From Nematostella vectensis (lineage: Eukaryota > Cnidaria > Anthozoa > Actiniaria > Edwardsiidae): a stretch of DNA of 64,000 bases. The notes under the pieces were generated by a model that did not search any database, was not told the DNA's origin, and was given only the letters and a program-made list of their open reading frames with translations. Both the position numbers and the translations under genes were made by a program. The stretch covers positions 9,115,387 through 9,179,386 of the forward strand of contig NC_064034.1 in assembly GCF_932526225.1 (NCBI RefSeq). The letters are read 5' to 3'. Below are positions 14,148-25,541 of this stretch, piece after piece. The first letter of the stretch is position 1; each line of letters starts with the position of its first letter.

Positions 14148-14219
14148 TCCTCGGTAGTATTGTGGTGAGTATCCCCGCCTGTCACGCGTGAGACCGGGAT
14201 TAGATTCCCCGCCGGGTTG
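14148..14219 (+). pseudogene. tRNA-Asp-like, copy 19 (same body as copy 13)
   Basis: It carries the same changes as copy 13, as part of the same duplicated block. Confidence 0.65.
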
Positions 14220-14318
14220 TGAGCATATTTTTTTGTCCATTAAGTTGAGTGTTTTATCGATCTTTTCCGATTCTTGCGTGTATGTTATCTTTATTGACGG
14301 TCCTCCTTTGTGGTAAGG

Positions 14319-14390
14319 TCCTCGGTAGTATAATGGTGAGTATCCCCGCCTGTCACGCGGGAGACCGGGGTTCGATTCCTTGCCTGGGAG
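14319..14390 (+). tRNA. tRNA-Asp(GTC), copy 20 (imperfect)
   Basis: The anticodon arm is perfect. The T stem pairs through two G-T wobbles (CCTTG), and there is one acceptor mismatch. Confidence 0.5.
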
Positions 14391-14489
14391 TGCGCATTAC
14401 TTTTTGTCCATTAAGTTGAGAGTTTTATCGATCTTTTCCGATACTTGAAGGTATGTTATCTTTATTGACGGTCTTCCATCGTGGTCAGG

Positions 14490-14561
14490 TCCTCGGTAGT
14501 ATAGTGGTGTGTATCCCCTCCTGTCACGCGTGAGACCGGGGTTCGATTCCCCGCCGGGTTG
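14490..14561 (+). pseudogene. tRNA-Asp-like, copy 21
   Basis: It is like copy 14 (CCCTC/GCGTG, CCGGGTT) but has a canonical T loop. Confidence 0.6.
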
Positions 14562-14660
14562 TGAGCATATTTTTTTGTCCATTGAGTTGAGTGTTTTATC
14601 GATCTTTTCCGATTCTTGCGTGTATGTTATCTTTATTGACGGTCCTCCGTTGTGGTTAGG

Positions 14661-14750
14661 TCCTCGGTAGTATAATGGTGAGTATCCCCGCCTGTCACGC
14701 GTTATACCGGGGTTCGATTCCCCCCCCCCCCCCCCCCCCCCCCCCGGGAG
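14661..14750 (+). pseudogene. tRNA-Asp-like, copy 22, interrupted by a C tract
   Basis: About 26 consecutive C residues replace the 3' T-stem and part of the acceptor, lengthening the copy to 90 nt. Confidence 0.85.
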
Positions 14751-14849
14751 TGCGCATTCTTTTTTCTCCATTTAGTAAAGTGTTTTATCGATCTTTTCCG
14801 ATTCTTGGAGGTATGTTATCTTTATTGACGGTCTTCCATCGTGGTCAGG

Positions 14850-14921
14850 TCCTCGGTAGTATAGTAGTGAGTATCCCCTCCTGTCACGCGTGAGACCGGG
14901 GTTCGATTCCCCGCCGGGTTG
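14850..14921 (+). pseudogene. tRNA-Asp-like, copy 23
   Basis: It has a TATAGTAG D loop, CCCTC/GCGTG stem and CCGGGTT acceptor. Confidence 0.6.
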
Positions 14922-15020
14922 TGAGCATATTTTTTTGTCCATTGAGTTGAGTGTTTTATCGATCTTTTCTGATTCTTGCGTGTATGTTATCTTTATTGAC
15001 GGTCCTCCTTTGTGGTTAGG

Positions 15021-15092
15021 TCCTCGGTAGTATAATGGTGAGTATCCCCGCCTGTCATGCGTTATACCGGGGTTCGATTCCCCGCCTGGGAG
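15021..15092 (+). pseudogene. tRNA-Asp-like, copy 24
   Basis: It is close to copy 15 (CTGTCAT loop) with GCGTT and ATACC. Confidence 0.55.
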
Positions 15093-15189
15093 TGCGCATT
15101 CTTTTTGTCCATTTAGTAAAGTGTTTTATCGATCTTTTACGATTCTTGGGTGTATGTTATCTTTATTGACGGTCCTCTTTGCGGTGAGG

Positions 15190-15261
15190 TCCTCGGTAGT
15201 ATAGTGGTGAGTATCCCCGCCTGTCACGCGGGAGACCGGGGTTCCATCCCCTACCGGGGGG
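15190..15261 (+). pseudogene. tRNA-Asp-like, copy 25
   Basis: The anticodon arm is perfect. The T loop is TTCCATC and the 3' T strand is disrupted. Confidence 0.55.
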
Positions 15262-15359
15262 TGCGCAATATTCTTGTGCATTTACTTGAGTGTTTATCCA
15301 TCGTTTCGGATTCTTGGATGCATGTTAATCTTTATTGACGGCCCTACTTCGTGGACAGG

Positions 15360-15431
15360 TCCTCGGTAGTATTGTGGTGAGTATCCCCACCTGTCACGCA
15401 GGAGCCCGGGGTTGGATTCCCCGCCGGGTTG
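15360..15431 (+). pseudogene. tRNA-Asp-like, copy 26
   Basis: Several arm changes are present: CCCAC/GCAGG, TTGGATT and CCGGGTT. Confidence 0.6.
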
Positions 15432-15529
15432 TGAGCATATTTTTCGTCCATTGAGTTGAGTGTTTTATCGATCTTTTCCGGTTCTTGGATGTATGTTATC
15501 TTTATTGACGGTCTTCCATCGTGGTCAGG

Positions 15530-15601
15530 TCCTCGGTAGTATAGTGGTGAGTATCCTCGCCTGTCACGCGGGAGACCGGGGTTCGATTCCCCGACGTGGA
15601 G
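15530..15601 (+). tRNA. tRNA-Asp(GTC), copy 27 (imperfect)
   Basis: The anticodon stem pairs with one wobble and the T arm is good. The acceptor has two mismatches (ACGTGGA). Confidence 0.45.
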
Positions 15602-15700
15602 TGCGCATTATTTTTAGTTTATTTAGTTGAGTGTTTTATTGGTCGTTTCGGATTCTTGGATGTATGTTATCTCTATTGACGGTCCTCCTTCGTGGTCAGG

Positions 15701-15768
15701 TCCTCGGTAGTGGTGAGTATCCCCGCCTGTCACGCGGGAGACCGGGGTTCTAATTTCCCGCCGTGTAG
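15701..15768 (+). pseudogene. tRNA-Asp-like, copy 28
   Basis: Five nucleotides (TATAG) are deleted from the D arm and the T loop is altered (TTCTAAT). Confidence 0.7.
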
Positions 15769-15867
15769 TACGCATTATTTTTTGTCCATTTATTTGAGTG
15801 TTTTATCGATCTTTTCCGATTCTTGGATGTATGTTATCTCTATTGACGGTCCTCCTTCGTGGTCAGG

Positions 15868-15935
15868 TCCTCGGTAGTGGTGAGTATCCCCGCCTGTCAC
15901 GCGGGAGACCGGGGTTCTAATTTCCCGACGTGGAG
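15868..15935 (+). pseudogene. tRNA-Asp-like, copy 29 (array end)
   Basis: It has the same D-arm deletion as copy 28. The repeat unit stops here. Confidence 0.7.
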
Positions 15936-17299
15936 AGCGCATTTTTCTCAATCACTGGGATGCATGTGGTAGCCAATTTATGCAATGCAACTGTTTTTGA
16001 CTATAGAATTCTGCAAAGTTGTGCGGTGCACGAGACCACTTCTAATCTTCTAAAACTTTACCAGTTTACCTATTTGAAAAAAAAAATATTTTTTTTGAGC
16101 CGTAGCCGCAGTAGTGGTTAGGTGTAATGATTAAAAGGCTGACCTGTGCCATGTGATAGCATAAAAAGGTATTTTTGTTTTCTTTGCACTTAGATAAAAA
16201 GAATAATAAATGTCATGATTTATGGAAACATTTATGTTATTGCCGTAGCTGCAAATTTACTTTTTTACTTATGAGCTCATTTTCATCTTCAACACATTTT
16301 CAGTCTTCCTATATTTTATTACAGTTCTTGCCCTGCTGCGGATTTGCTCTCTTAGTACCCTCCACACCCTTCCCCCCCCCCCGCTTTTTAATATTTCACA
16401 CCTTAAAAATTTGAGTTCGAGAGTTTAGTTCTTCCCTTCTTGCCCCGTCTGGTTATATACGGCATTGATGATAAAACACGAAATCACCAATATATTGTTC
16501 AAAGTTGGTATTTTTATGCCAAAAAAATAATAAATAAGTTTCTTGTCATGAACGAGCACATCATCCAAACACAACTAAGAAATTGCTACACATGCATATC
16601 CCACATGTGTTCCCTGGCATAGTCGACTTGCACTTAGGTTCACCAAATGTTCAAACTATAAGCGAAAGCTCTTTAAATGTGTCCCTCGTCTTTTGTTTGC
16701 TCATTTTATGCAAAAATCTTCCTCTTACCTCGAGAAATCCTCCCCGTGCGAATTGTGCCACCGAAATAGCCACTTCCGGTCCAGACAGATGGCAGTCGAA
16801 CCCACTTCCGTTTATCAATATCATGCCATACCACGTGATATCAAACGAGTTTTTGGCGCGCGGTAGCTAAATATGGATTTGCTGGTGTTTTATTACCAAG
16901 GATAACAAATGCTACTAAAGCGTAATGTGTATGCGCTATTCTGGAAAAAACCACAGTGTAACAGAAAAGAAAGTGAATACCAAACATGGAGTTTAGAAAT
17001 GGTTTTGGAACTAAGCAAATTTTGTGTCCAGTGCTTTGCATCGCCGTGTAGTATGCAAATTTGTGGAATGTTTGTCGATTTACATAAAATGTGCAATCAA
17101 CCACATCAAACGTGTCACTGAAGTTGTCATCGTTCTAGCCGAGTCGGGTACGATCAACAGTAATTTGAAAGAGTCCTGGGAGATTGCTTACTCGCAGGAT
17201 AGTAGTGGTCATACTCACTAAAAGCCAAGTTAAGGTGCGTAGGAGGTTGAATGATTGAGTTAGAACCTGTAAAACTTAATTTCTCGCGTAAGCCTGGCG
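15936..17299. other. Intergenic region and probable CTDSPL2 promoter/5' UTR
   Basis: No coding region is supported. Around 16,760-16,865 it becomes GC-richer, with CACTTCCGGTCC (ETS-type) and TTTTGGCGCGCGG (E2F-like), compatible with a housekeeping promoter for the gene at 17,300. The remainder is A/T-rich with no recognisable repeat. Confidence 0.4.
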
Positions 17300-18508
17300 A
17301 TGCCGCTTGGCAAGCGAAATAGATACCAAATGGAGGAGGACACCGAACTTCCAAGCACTCCCGGACAGAATTTACTCACTTCGATTAAAACTTTCCTGTG
17401 GGCATCTCCATGCAAAGAGGGCGAGGATCGGCCGGGAAAGAGATTGAGAGTTGATGAGGATTCAGAAGACGAAGAGGATGCTATTATTACATCTAATCTG
17501 TTGAAGAAGCGAAAGTTCACGACCGAGACGGAGGCGAAATTTACTAGCTCCCCTTCACCACCGAATGGGGACACTTCAAATATGGACGCATTGCCGAAGC
17601 GTAAATCTCTACTAGGGACTTTGTTTTCGCCTGTTTTCACATTATTTGGTAAAAATGGACAAATCCAGACCCTGGGTAATAATTCTAGCACGATTGTCGG
17701 GGGAGTTAAAGACAAAATATCCCACGAGTCTTGCAATGGCGTCGCCGTTGAGAATGAAGAACAGTCATGTGTGAACAGCAAAACGACCATCGTGCAGAAT
17801 GGCGATGTAAACGCCAATGTTGATGATGAAAGTATTGAATGGGAAGCCTTCGACCCGTTTTATTTCATCCGCAATATGCCGCCATTATCGGAAGAGATGC
17901 GAAACCGTCCGCCGGTGCTTCCCTTGCGTACGCGCCGTACTCCCGAGTTCAGTCTAGTTCTCGATTTGGACGAGACGCTCGTTCACTGCAGTTTGAACAA
18001 ACTCGAGGACGCTACACTGTCCTTCCCCGTCTCGTACCAAGATATCACGTACCAAGTGTTTGTTAGGACAAGGCCACATCTTAAGTACTTCCTAGAGCGA
18101 GTATCGAAGGTTTTTGAAGTTATTCTGTTTACGGCTTCCAAACGTGTTTACGCTGATAAGTTACTCAACATTTTAGACCCCGAGAAAAAGTACTTTCGAC
18201 ATCGGCTTTTTCGTGAGCATTGCGTCTGTGTTCAAGGAAACTATATAAAGGATTTGAGCATCCTTGGACGAGATTTATCCAAAACTATGATCGTGGATAA
18301 TTCTCCCCAAGCGTTTGCCTACCAGATATTCAACGGAATTCCAATCGAAAGCTGGTTTGTTGACCAAACCGATCGAGAGCTCGTGGAATTACTGCCATTC
18401 TTGGAGGAGCTTGCAAGGCGTAAAGATGATGTGCGAAGACATATACGGGACCGATTTCGTCTCCACGATATCATCAACCCTCCTGGCTATCAAAACTTCC
18501 GTGTTTGA
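17300..18508 (+). CDS. CTDSPL2: CTD small phosphatase-like protein 2 (intronless)
   Basis: This 402-aa protein has the family's full layout. A charged nuclear-type N-terminus carries the conserved segments [10 protein letters not shown] (25-34) and [10 protein letters not shown] (104-113). The linker motif [10 protein letters not shown] (181-190) follows. The FCP1-like HAD phosphatase domain comes next, with catalytic DLDET at 222-226 (DxDxT/V), a Thr in FTASK, and DNSPQAF late in the domain. The C-terminus matches vertebrate CTDSPL2 ([10 protein letters not shown]). The family dephosphorylates Ser/Thr in substrates such as SMADs or the Pol II CTD; the substrate here is unknown. The ORF is complete and uninterrupted. 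Vertebrate orthologues have many introns, so this copy is either a retrogene or reflects lineage-specific intron loss. Confidence 0.92.
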   Translation: MPLGKRNRYQMEEDTELPSTPGQNLLTSIKTFLWASPCKEGEDRPGKRLRVDEDSEDEEDAIITSNLLKKRKFTTETEAKFTSSPSPPNGDTSNMDALPKRKSLLGTLFSPVFTLFGKNGQIQTLGNNSSTIVGGVKDKISHESCNGVAVENEEQSCVNSKTTIVQNGDVNANVDDESIEWEAFDPFYFIRNMPPLSEEMRNRPPVLPLRTRRTPEFSLVLDLDETLVHCSLNKLEDATLSFPVSYQDITYQVFVRTRPHLKYFLERVSKVFEVILFTASKRVYADKLLNILDPEKKYFRHRLFREHCVCVQGNYIKDLSILGRDLSKTMIVDNSPQAFAYQIFNGIPIESWFVDQTDRELVELLPFLEELARRKDDVRRHIRDRFRLHDIINPPGYQNFRV

Positions 18509-21500
18509 ATGGCCTTCAGTTAGAGGTAGTGTGAAGGGTTAACTTTTTAATGACGGTTTTCGAACGAAAATTGGTCCTTACTTCAAAGACCCGTATCTGT
18601 AATCAATATGTTAGCGTTAACTTTATTCGAATCATTAATTTTATTCGTTTAGATTGTATCCTCTAATCGCAAAGTAAGAATCTTTAACAAGAGCCCTCTC
18701 ACATAATTTTATTGGCTATGATTTTCAAAATTTTACATTTTATGTATCAAGATACACAATCCAATTTTATGTTTGTGTTACAAATTTCAGAGGTTTAAAT
18801 TAAGTTGTTGCATATCTAGATAGCTGATAAACTATTTTTTCACTGAAATTGAGCATTATAAGGGTAATTTATAGATTACCAGGGCGGTTTTTAACCTTTC
18901 AAAACTTTCTTTCCGAAAGGATTGTAAGAAATACCTGTACAAAGACCTAAACAAAGGAAGCATCACGTTTTACTGTCAGTTTAGAAAAGTAAACTACCTT
19001 TTGTACTTACACAATGTTTTAGAGTGTAACCTTAACCGAAATTTACATTTGGTAAAGTAATAGGGTTTCATTGTAAATGGCTGTAAATAACTTTTGACTT
19101 AAGTCATCTTTTCCTCAGCTGTGAGTGTGTACTTTATTGTTTTGTTGGTAAGTCATCTTTTCCTCAGCTGTGAGTGCTGTTTGTTGGTAAGTAAACTGAC
19201 TATAAAATAATAACTTTTTAATAACTCTCATGGATTGCATATAAATTCAAAGTAGATTCTACATCCTTATTTCATTTTAGCCACACTATTTCCATAGCTA
19301 CTATATCACTGATATTTTTTTATTGACCATGGTGTGTTTCTCAGTAAGGCAGCTGTGATTGCCCTCTTGGAGAACATACATCCGAACCATAAACCTGACT
19401 TTGCAAAGATACATTCAGTTCAGACACAAGCAGTTTTTCTAAGATTTTCAAGATTTATGATTAATGAAATCAGAACCCATTAAAAAGCCTCTGTTTTATA
19501 TTTTAAATAGACATAATACCATATGCTATAAACAACACCAAATGCTACAACATGAATAAAGATTACCCCTGTTTCCTTAAGCTAAATTTATTCAAGCTGG
19601 CATAATTATTAACTGGTCCCCAACTCTGTAATATGATATTATACATAAAGTATTAATGAATATATTGAAAATATATTTGTTTGGCTATGTTATCTTAGAT
19701 ATTGTATATCATAATATGCACAAAAGTGGAACATCTTAACCATAATTTTATGACAAAATACCCTAATGTTGCCTTGAAAAATCACAAAATACATATATGC
19801 CACCTTCAAATTTTACAGATACTCACAGAGAATGATATAAAACTCAAAAGAACATACATAGTATTAAATAGAAAAACATTTCTTTTTCAAAATTTTACAA
19901 AAATTCTGCTACAAATTTAAGTAGATAATTGAAGTCTCTGTGCCACTCTATATTATTGTTATTTGGTTGACTGAATTGATTCCAATATCATTTAGTGCCT
20001 AATAATGAAGTGGTAAATAGTGAAGTACTGTATCACAGATAAATTAAAACATCTCTAAAATGCAGATAACTTTTCAAATTTACTGCAATTGAGTATGAAG
20101 GAGAACTACGTTAAGGATTATTAAGAAATAAAATATTTTTATGTGTGCCTTCATTGAGTTTTGAAAACTGAGATGTTTTTGTGTGGGAGAATTTTTTAAC
20201 AGATTAGCGGAGCACGAGACCGCAGGTGGAGTGCTTCACATCTGCTTGAGAATTCCCCAAACAAGTAAACCCCAAATAAACCCTAATGATAAACCTTAGA
20301 GTTCATATTATAATCACTTGATATTTGAGCAATAACTAATCATTAATATCTTATAGCCTTAAGAACCTATCAACTGTTTGTTGATGGGATTGAGTAATAA
20401 ATTAAGTTATATCATATGTGTTATCAAAAAAGAAATCTCTATACTTAGTATTTTTTTGAAATGTAAAAGAAGACAATTAGCTGATTTGACATCCTACTAA
20501 TAACTAGTCTCACCACTAATAGCAGGATAAGTCAATTTATTATCTGTTTGCAAGCTATGGACAGTTTGTGCTAGTACCCTGGAGAAAACCTGATCAAACA
20601 TGTTTAGAATGTCTCTCTTAGGTCACCTTTTAGAAAGCTCTGGCTGGTTTTGTTTTCCCTTATAACTGCTTATGTCGAATATAAGAAAAAAAAATAGGCA
20701 AATACAACATGACATAGGGTAATCACCTTGATATTGAATATAATTTATTTCTTATATTCATGATAAAGACATCTTCATGATAAAAAAGACTTATTATATT
20801 CAATACAAAAGGGTAACCCAGTAAATTCAAATTCTCAAATGAAAAAAAAAACAATATTAGTAATTGGGGTGTTAGAGTTGTTCTACTAGAAATAACTGGA
20901 AATTAGTTTGCCTTGTAAGGGAAAAGTTTAAGTTTATTATTCAGCTTTCGTCTCTACTTTTAATATAGGTTAAAATATTAACTGATATTCTTAATTCCGC
21001 TTGAATATAAAACTACTTCCTGAAAATCACTGGCAAATATGGGAAGAATCATTTTAGCACTCAAAGTAGAGTAGTTACTATTACTTATCAATAGTTTGCA
21101 GACAGCTAGTTTCACACTTTTCTATGTGCTGACAGCCAGTTGTTGATGTTCTTCTTTTGTCATCAGCATTTGTTGGCCACACCATGTAGGAAAACCTTTT
21201 AAACCATGGGGGGCAGCCCCTCATGTGGGGTACCTATGCCTTGCACCCCCTCACTTGGTTGGCAGCACCTTGTAGGGTACTGGCATTGACAATCAGAAGT
21301 AATTATCTTGAAGAGACATCTGTTAGGTCGGAACTGTTATTTTCTAGCAATTAACCAATCAAATCTCTTTGACTGTTTTTGAATTGAGATTTCAAAACTT
21401 TTTTTTAGTAACTAGACATAATTTAGACGTCAAATTATTGAAATATTAATAGCAAGAGTCTAAATTCAAAGTAAGGGCATTCATCTGTTGCATCTTATAG

Positions 21501-22855
21501 GATTCTAACGATATTAAGTGAGACTGTGTGTCATAACCCACGTTGCCTCATTTGTATTGAAATACTCAGAATATCTGTATATAATTAAATCCAGGTTGTC
21601 ACATATTAGTAGTAGTATTATTAGTAGTATTTTTATGTCTCCTAAATACTGGTTTATAGTGAACCGGCGATTAGCCACCGGTTTGTGACTTTAAGGCAAC
21701 AGGGATTACGAAATAGATTGTCACAATTTTTTTTTTTTTAATATGTGACGTTTATTTTTAAATGTATGTATTATTTTACTTATTATTTTATTGCCTTGTG
21801 TAGATATAATTATGGTATAGCTTATGTGTAGTATTCACATATTTATCCTATAAACTTTCAAATTCCCTGGCAGTAAAAATTGTTGTGCCTGTCTCATCCG
21901 TTTGTAAAGATATGTAACATACTTTAGTGGTTTTACACTAAAAATTATTTTATACATGCACCTTCATTGAGAAAAAAAAAAAACTTACTTTATAGCACAT
22001 AACGTTATTGTCAATAAAGAAAATTGCATGCACCAAACGTTATGAAATGTGTTCCTTTGGTGGGTATATCTAATGTCACCCCCCTCTCCACCCTTCGCCC
22101 ATTTTTATTAAGGGTGCACTCCAAAATCCATGTGTCGTAACCGCAGTGTTTTATGGGTAACTTATGAATGCTTAAATGTTGGTATATAAAAGTAAATGTT
22201 TATAGGTGCATTCATAAACAAGGATGTTACAGCTTTACAAATCCGAAGCTGTCTTTACGCGTATTTGTATGATACTAACGAAGCACTGCGGGTTACGGCA
22301 TGGAATCTTCAAGTGCAACCTTATTTGAAGTAGATGTAGACCTGTAGATCTCAAAGGAATACAAAATCAAAGTAATTGTCATCTCTGAGAGGTTTTTCTA
22401 CTTATGATGACCAAAATGAGATTACCATGATTATTTACACGATTTTAAAGCCGCATTGTCACCAGTTTACTTCCGGTCGATTACGTAACAAATCTCCGAT
22501 GATTTTTAATGGAAAACGCGAAAAATATTGAAAGCAGTGTGTCTATTGGAAGTTTCTTTGAGGTTGTGATTGATAATTAAGAACGCGTGGCCTGTTAAAT
22601 CTCGTATTAAAATAGATTCTTTTGTCTTTTAACGGTTGAGGTTCCTGTCGGACCTCCGGAAGAAAACCGGTGACAATTCGTCTTTAACTATCGAGTAATA
22701 GAATAAAGAACAGCGTGAATTGAACTAGACAACTGCCAGTTAGTAGAGCTTTAAAGAAATCCAATCACGCTGCCATTTAACACTACCCGAGGAGTCGGGG
22801 TAAACTTCGAGAGTAAATAGTCAGAGGCCGAGACTATGGCCTAGAGTCGAGACTC
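18509..22855. other. Long A/T-rich intergenic stretch / possible 3' UTR
   Basis: No ORF or RNA gene is supported. Several AATAAA signals occur, for example near 19,556 and 22,014, any of which could end the CTDSPL2 transcript. A 27-bp direct duplication (AAGTCATCTTTTCCTCAGCT...) occurs at about 19,112 and 19,151. Confidence 0.5.
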
Positions 22856-23003
22856 AGGGGCGTTGCCTAGCCCCCCCCCCCCACCCCCTTCTAGCAGTCA
22901 ACAATACTGTAAATGTATGATACATTATCTAAAATACAGGGGAAACTGGTTTGAAAGGTCCTTTTGGGACCCCCTCCTGTTAAAAATCCTGGCTACGCCG
23001 CTT
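22856..23003. mobile_element. Candidate MITE
   Basis: AGGGGCGTTGCCTAG at the left and CTGGCTACGCCGCTT at the right form imperfect terminal inverted repeats. They enclose C-rich sequence of about 120 bp, a layout common to small DNA-transposon remnants. No clear target duplication is seen. Confidence 0.4.
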
Positions 23004-24194
23004 AAACTGATAGGCCGAGAGTCAAACAAGATATCTGAAATAAATATCGTAGTTTTACCTTTCCTTCGCTCAAGAATTTTATTTATCTATAAAACATTCC
23101 ATAGCCAAGGTCTCATTGTGACAATCGGTCTCGTATTTCTTGTGAGAAGTCTACCGCGGTTTTCGTAGCCTGCAAGCCGACTCTCATTCTCATTTCCTTG
23201 CACCCTCGGCCCAACGCACCTCGGCCTTCGCGCACAGGGTTCCCAATATTCGAAAATTAAACATTTCCGAATAACCCACAATGAAAGCGGGCCAACAGTT
23301 TTCGTGAGACCTTACAATTTTGGGGCGGGGGCGAGTAATTGAGGTAATATAAATCAAATATTGTTACTTTAAAGTAACAATAACTTTTAAGTATTGAACT
23401 TCAATGTTGATAAAGTCCGTTGAATTTTCAACAAAAAGAAACGAATTGGCTGATCATCACTTGAAAGGGATAAAATTTGCTACATATTCATGCCCAATTA
23501 TCCTATATCATTAAATGATCCTTGGCGGGTTTGAGAAATTGTTTGCTCGCTCTTGCTACGCACATAGGTTAGAGGGCCAACTCTTTAGATGAACAACAAC
23601 AATTACAATTCTTTTGAATGCAAACTGTCTTTATTTAAACATTGTACAGCATCACATCGAAAGTCAGATTCACATTCGTTTTTCACTGACTTCGTCATAC
23701 TCCGATACTGGACTTACTAATTATAATAAACAAAACCCAATACTAATCATAGCACCACCTCACTGCGTACGGAAACCGAAACTGTCTACCAATAAATAGA
23801 GCAAAAAAGTAAAGTTGACATTATGAGCAGTACTTTTTATCAGTTCTTTGTTGATGTAACAATTATTTCATAAAGTTATGTTCAATTTTCAGTTTCCGAT
23901 GACGTAGGGTGAATTGTTGAAATATTGATTGGTAATAATCATTTCCCCGGTTCTACAACGAACCAATTTTTTTGTTGGTCAAGGAAACCCCGATCACACC
24001 ACATCTCACAGCCACAAAAGGCTGACAAGTCAATCATCGATAGCGTAACAATTACATATATTGCAGAACGGCAAGCAAACACCAACACCTTTTACCTTAA
24101 ATTAATCAATTTACTTAACTATAGTGTAAACAAAGCTTATTACAGTGACGAGTAAATCAGAGATTATGCGTGGATGTATGGTACTACTAGAACG
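23004..24194. other. Intergenic, downstream of the lipoprotein gene
   Basis: No coding region is supported. A minus-strand AATAAA (about 23,630) could serve the lipoprotein transcript. The rest shows no recognisable structure. Confidence 0.35.
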
Positions 24195-24292
24195 TTAGAT
24201 GTTCTCAAAGTCAAGTCCTGGAATCCTTTGTACAACTCCTGGATGGGTTGTCACGGGGTTCTTAACAGGCACTTCACATGACTCGGTTTTGT
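24195..24292 (-). CDS. Candidate alternative last exon of the lipoprotein gene
   Basis: TGTTTGCAG precedes 98 nt that encode, in one frame, KTESCEVPVKNPVTTHPGVV... and end in ...LDFENI then TAA. A good donor (ATG-GTGAGT) lies at 24,714-24,716, five nucleotides after the TGA that ends exon 21. In the exon-21 frame the TGA intervenes, so this is either a 3'-UTR exon, an alternative product, or a sign of an indel near the end of exon 21. Confidence 0.35.
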
Positions 24293-24720
24293 CTGCAAAC
24301 AGAAGCAAACGCAATTGAGCATTTTGATCACCACCAAAGATAGGGACCTTAAATCAGGACAACGACGGCTAGGGCAACGAAAACGTAAAAGATGCCGATC
24401 AATTCTAATAGATAAAGAATATAATAGACTAAGAACATTATTTCTACAGTAGTTAGAGGAGTTAACAGTGCAAACGTCTGCGTCCTAAATTGACCGTGAA
24501 AGTTGGAGTTTGCACGTCGAGGCTTGGTAGAAGTTTATCAGACGCTTGCTGCTTTTGAATTCTGAATGTTGTCTGTTGTTCGGCGTGTCTTGGCCGACCA
24601 AACGCATTAGCACTTGTTTCCAGTTAGCGTTGACAGTTTTTGTTTAAAACAAACAAATCTTGTGCGCCGTTGTCGTCGCACTAATCCTAATTACCAAGTG
24701 GGAAGGGCTACTCACCATGC

Positions 24721-25541
24721 TCAGCACTTATTATGTAATTCGTTGATCTTGCAGATGGTTCTGCCTTCTCCGACGTATCCATGTACACAGGAACATTCCT
24801 TGCACCCGATCTGATCGAGCTTGATCTGCTCCTTCCACGCGTTCGTTGAGGCCATACGCACTGCGTCTGAGAGCTTGGTGTTGTCCGAGGCGAATAGGGA
24901 CAGTCCGAAAACCGAACCCTTGGTGTTCTTCATAAGTTCAATGTACTGGCCCTCGGGTAGCGCAACGCCGGTTCCTTGGCCCTTTGTGTTTTTCCTGTAA
25001 AAGACCTTTCCTCTGTAGTCTTGTCCGATGACCCTCTGGTTAAGTTTCTTGTACTTCCCGATCACGTTGAAGATGATGTCTTGACGCTTCAGTTGTTTCG
25101 TTAGTCGTCGGACGGACATTGTTCCAGGTCGGGCGATGCGTTCATCTGCAGTTAACAGAAGGACGATCTTGGTAGAGCCGGTGCGGAATGGGTAGCGTGT
25201 TGCCATGGAGATGGCCTCGAATCCGTCGGTCTCGTTGTCTGCTCGGTCAGCGAACTTCAGGTGCTCGATGGCGTTTGAGACGTCCTCAACATCTCCCAAG
25301 TGCTGTCCGTTGACGGTTACTACATGGGGCTCAGAGTGGACTGCGCCCTTTCCGCCGAAACTGATCAGACCAAACTTGAAAGAGTACTGACGAAGGACAT
25401 CTTGAAGTCTGAAGACGAATTCTGGCAGCCTCTTAGCGAATCCGCGCATCCCCTGGGTCTCGGGGACAATCAGGACAACATCCACGAGTTTTGAGCCCTT
25501 TTGGAACCAGGTGTTGCCCATCTCGTGACTAGCACAACGGC
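24721..25541 (-). CDS. Lipoprotein gene exon 21 (VWA-like domain, stop)
   Basis: VDVVLIVPETQG opens a von Willebrand A-like fold. Strands FKFGLISFGG, STKIVLLLTAD and IIFNVIG follow. The usual MIDAS DxSxS is degenerate (VPETQ). A short Cys-rich tail (CKECSCVHGYVGEGRTIC) resembles an EGF-like half. TGA is at 24,721-24,723. Confidence 0.85.

Larger units (their letters stand above)
11079..15935 (+). repeat. Tandem array of 29 tRNA-Asp units (about 171 bp period)
   Basis: The distance between successive tRNA starts is 167-172 bp, except 189 bp after the copy with a C-run. Each unit has a tRNA-Asp-like gene. A T-rich downstream segment (usually TTTTTTGTCCATT, a Pol III terminator) follows, then TTATCGATCTTTTCCGATTCTTGG, TTATTGACGGTCCTCC and the next gene. 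Units vary by point changes, and neighbouring blocks recur, for example 12952-13290 and 13977-14315. Confidence 0.95.

Noticed and set aside
11204-15877. Short ORFs with recurring 'GSIVVSIPACHAGDRGSIP' on plus and 'GGESNPGLTRDRRGYSPLYY' on minus
   Set aside because: These are translations through the tRNA-Asp units; similar peptides are a familiar annotation artefact of tRNA repeats.
16081-16160. Possible tRNA-like segment (GTAGTGGTTAGGTGTAATGATT)
   Set aside because: No acceptor or T arm can be paired around it.
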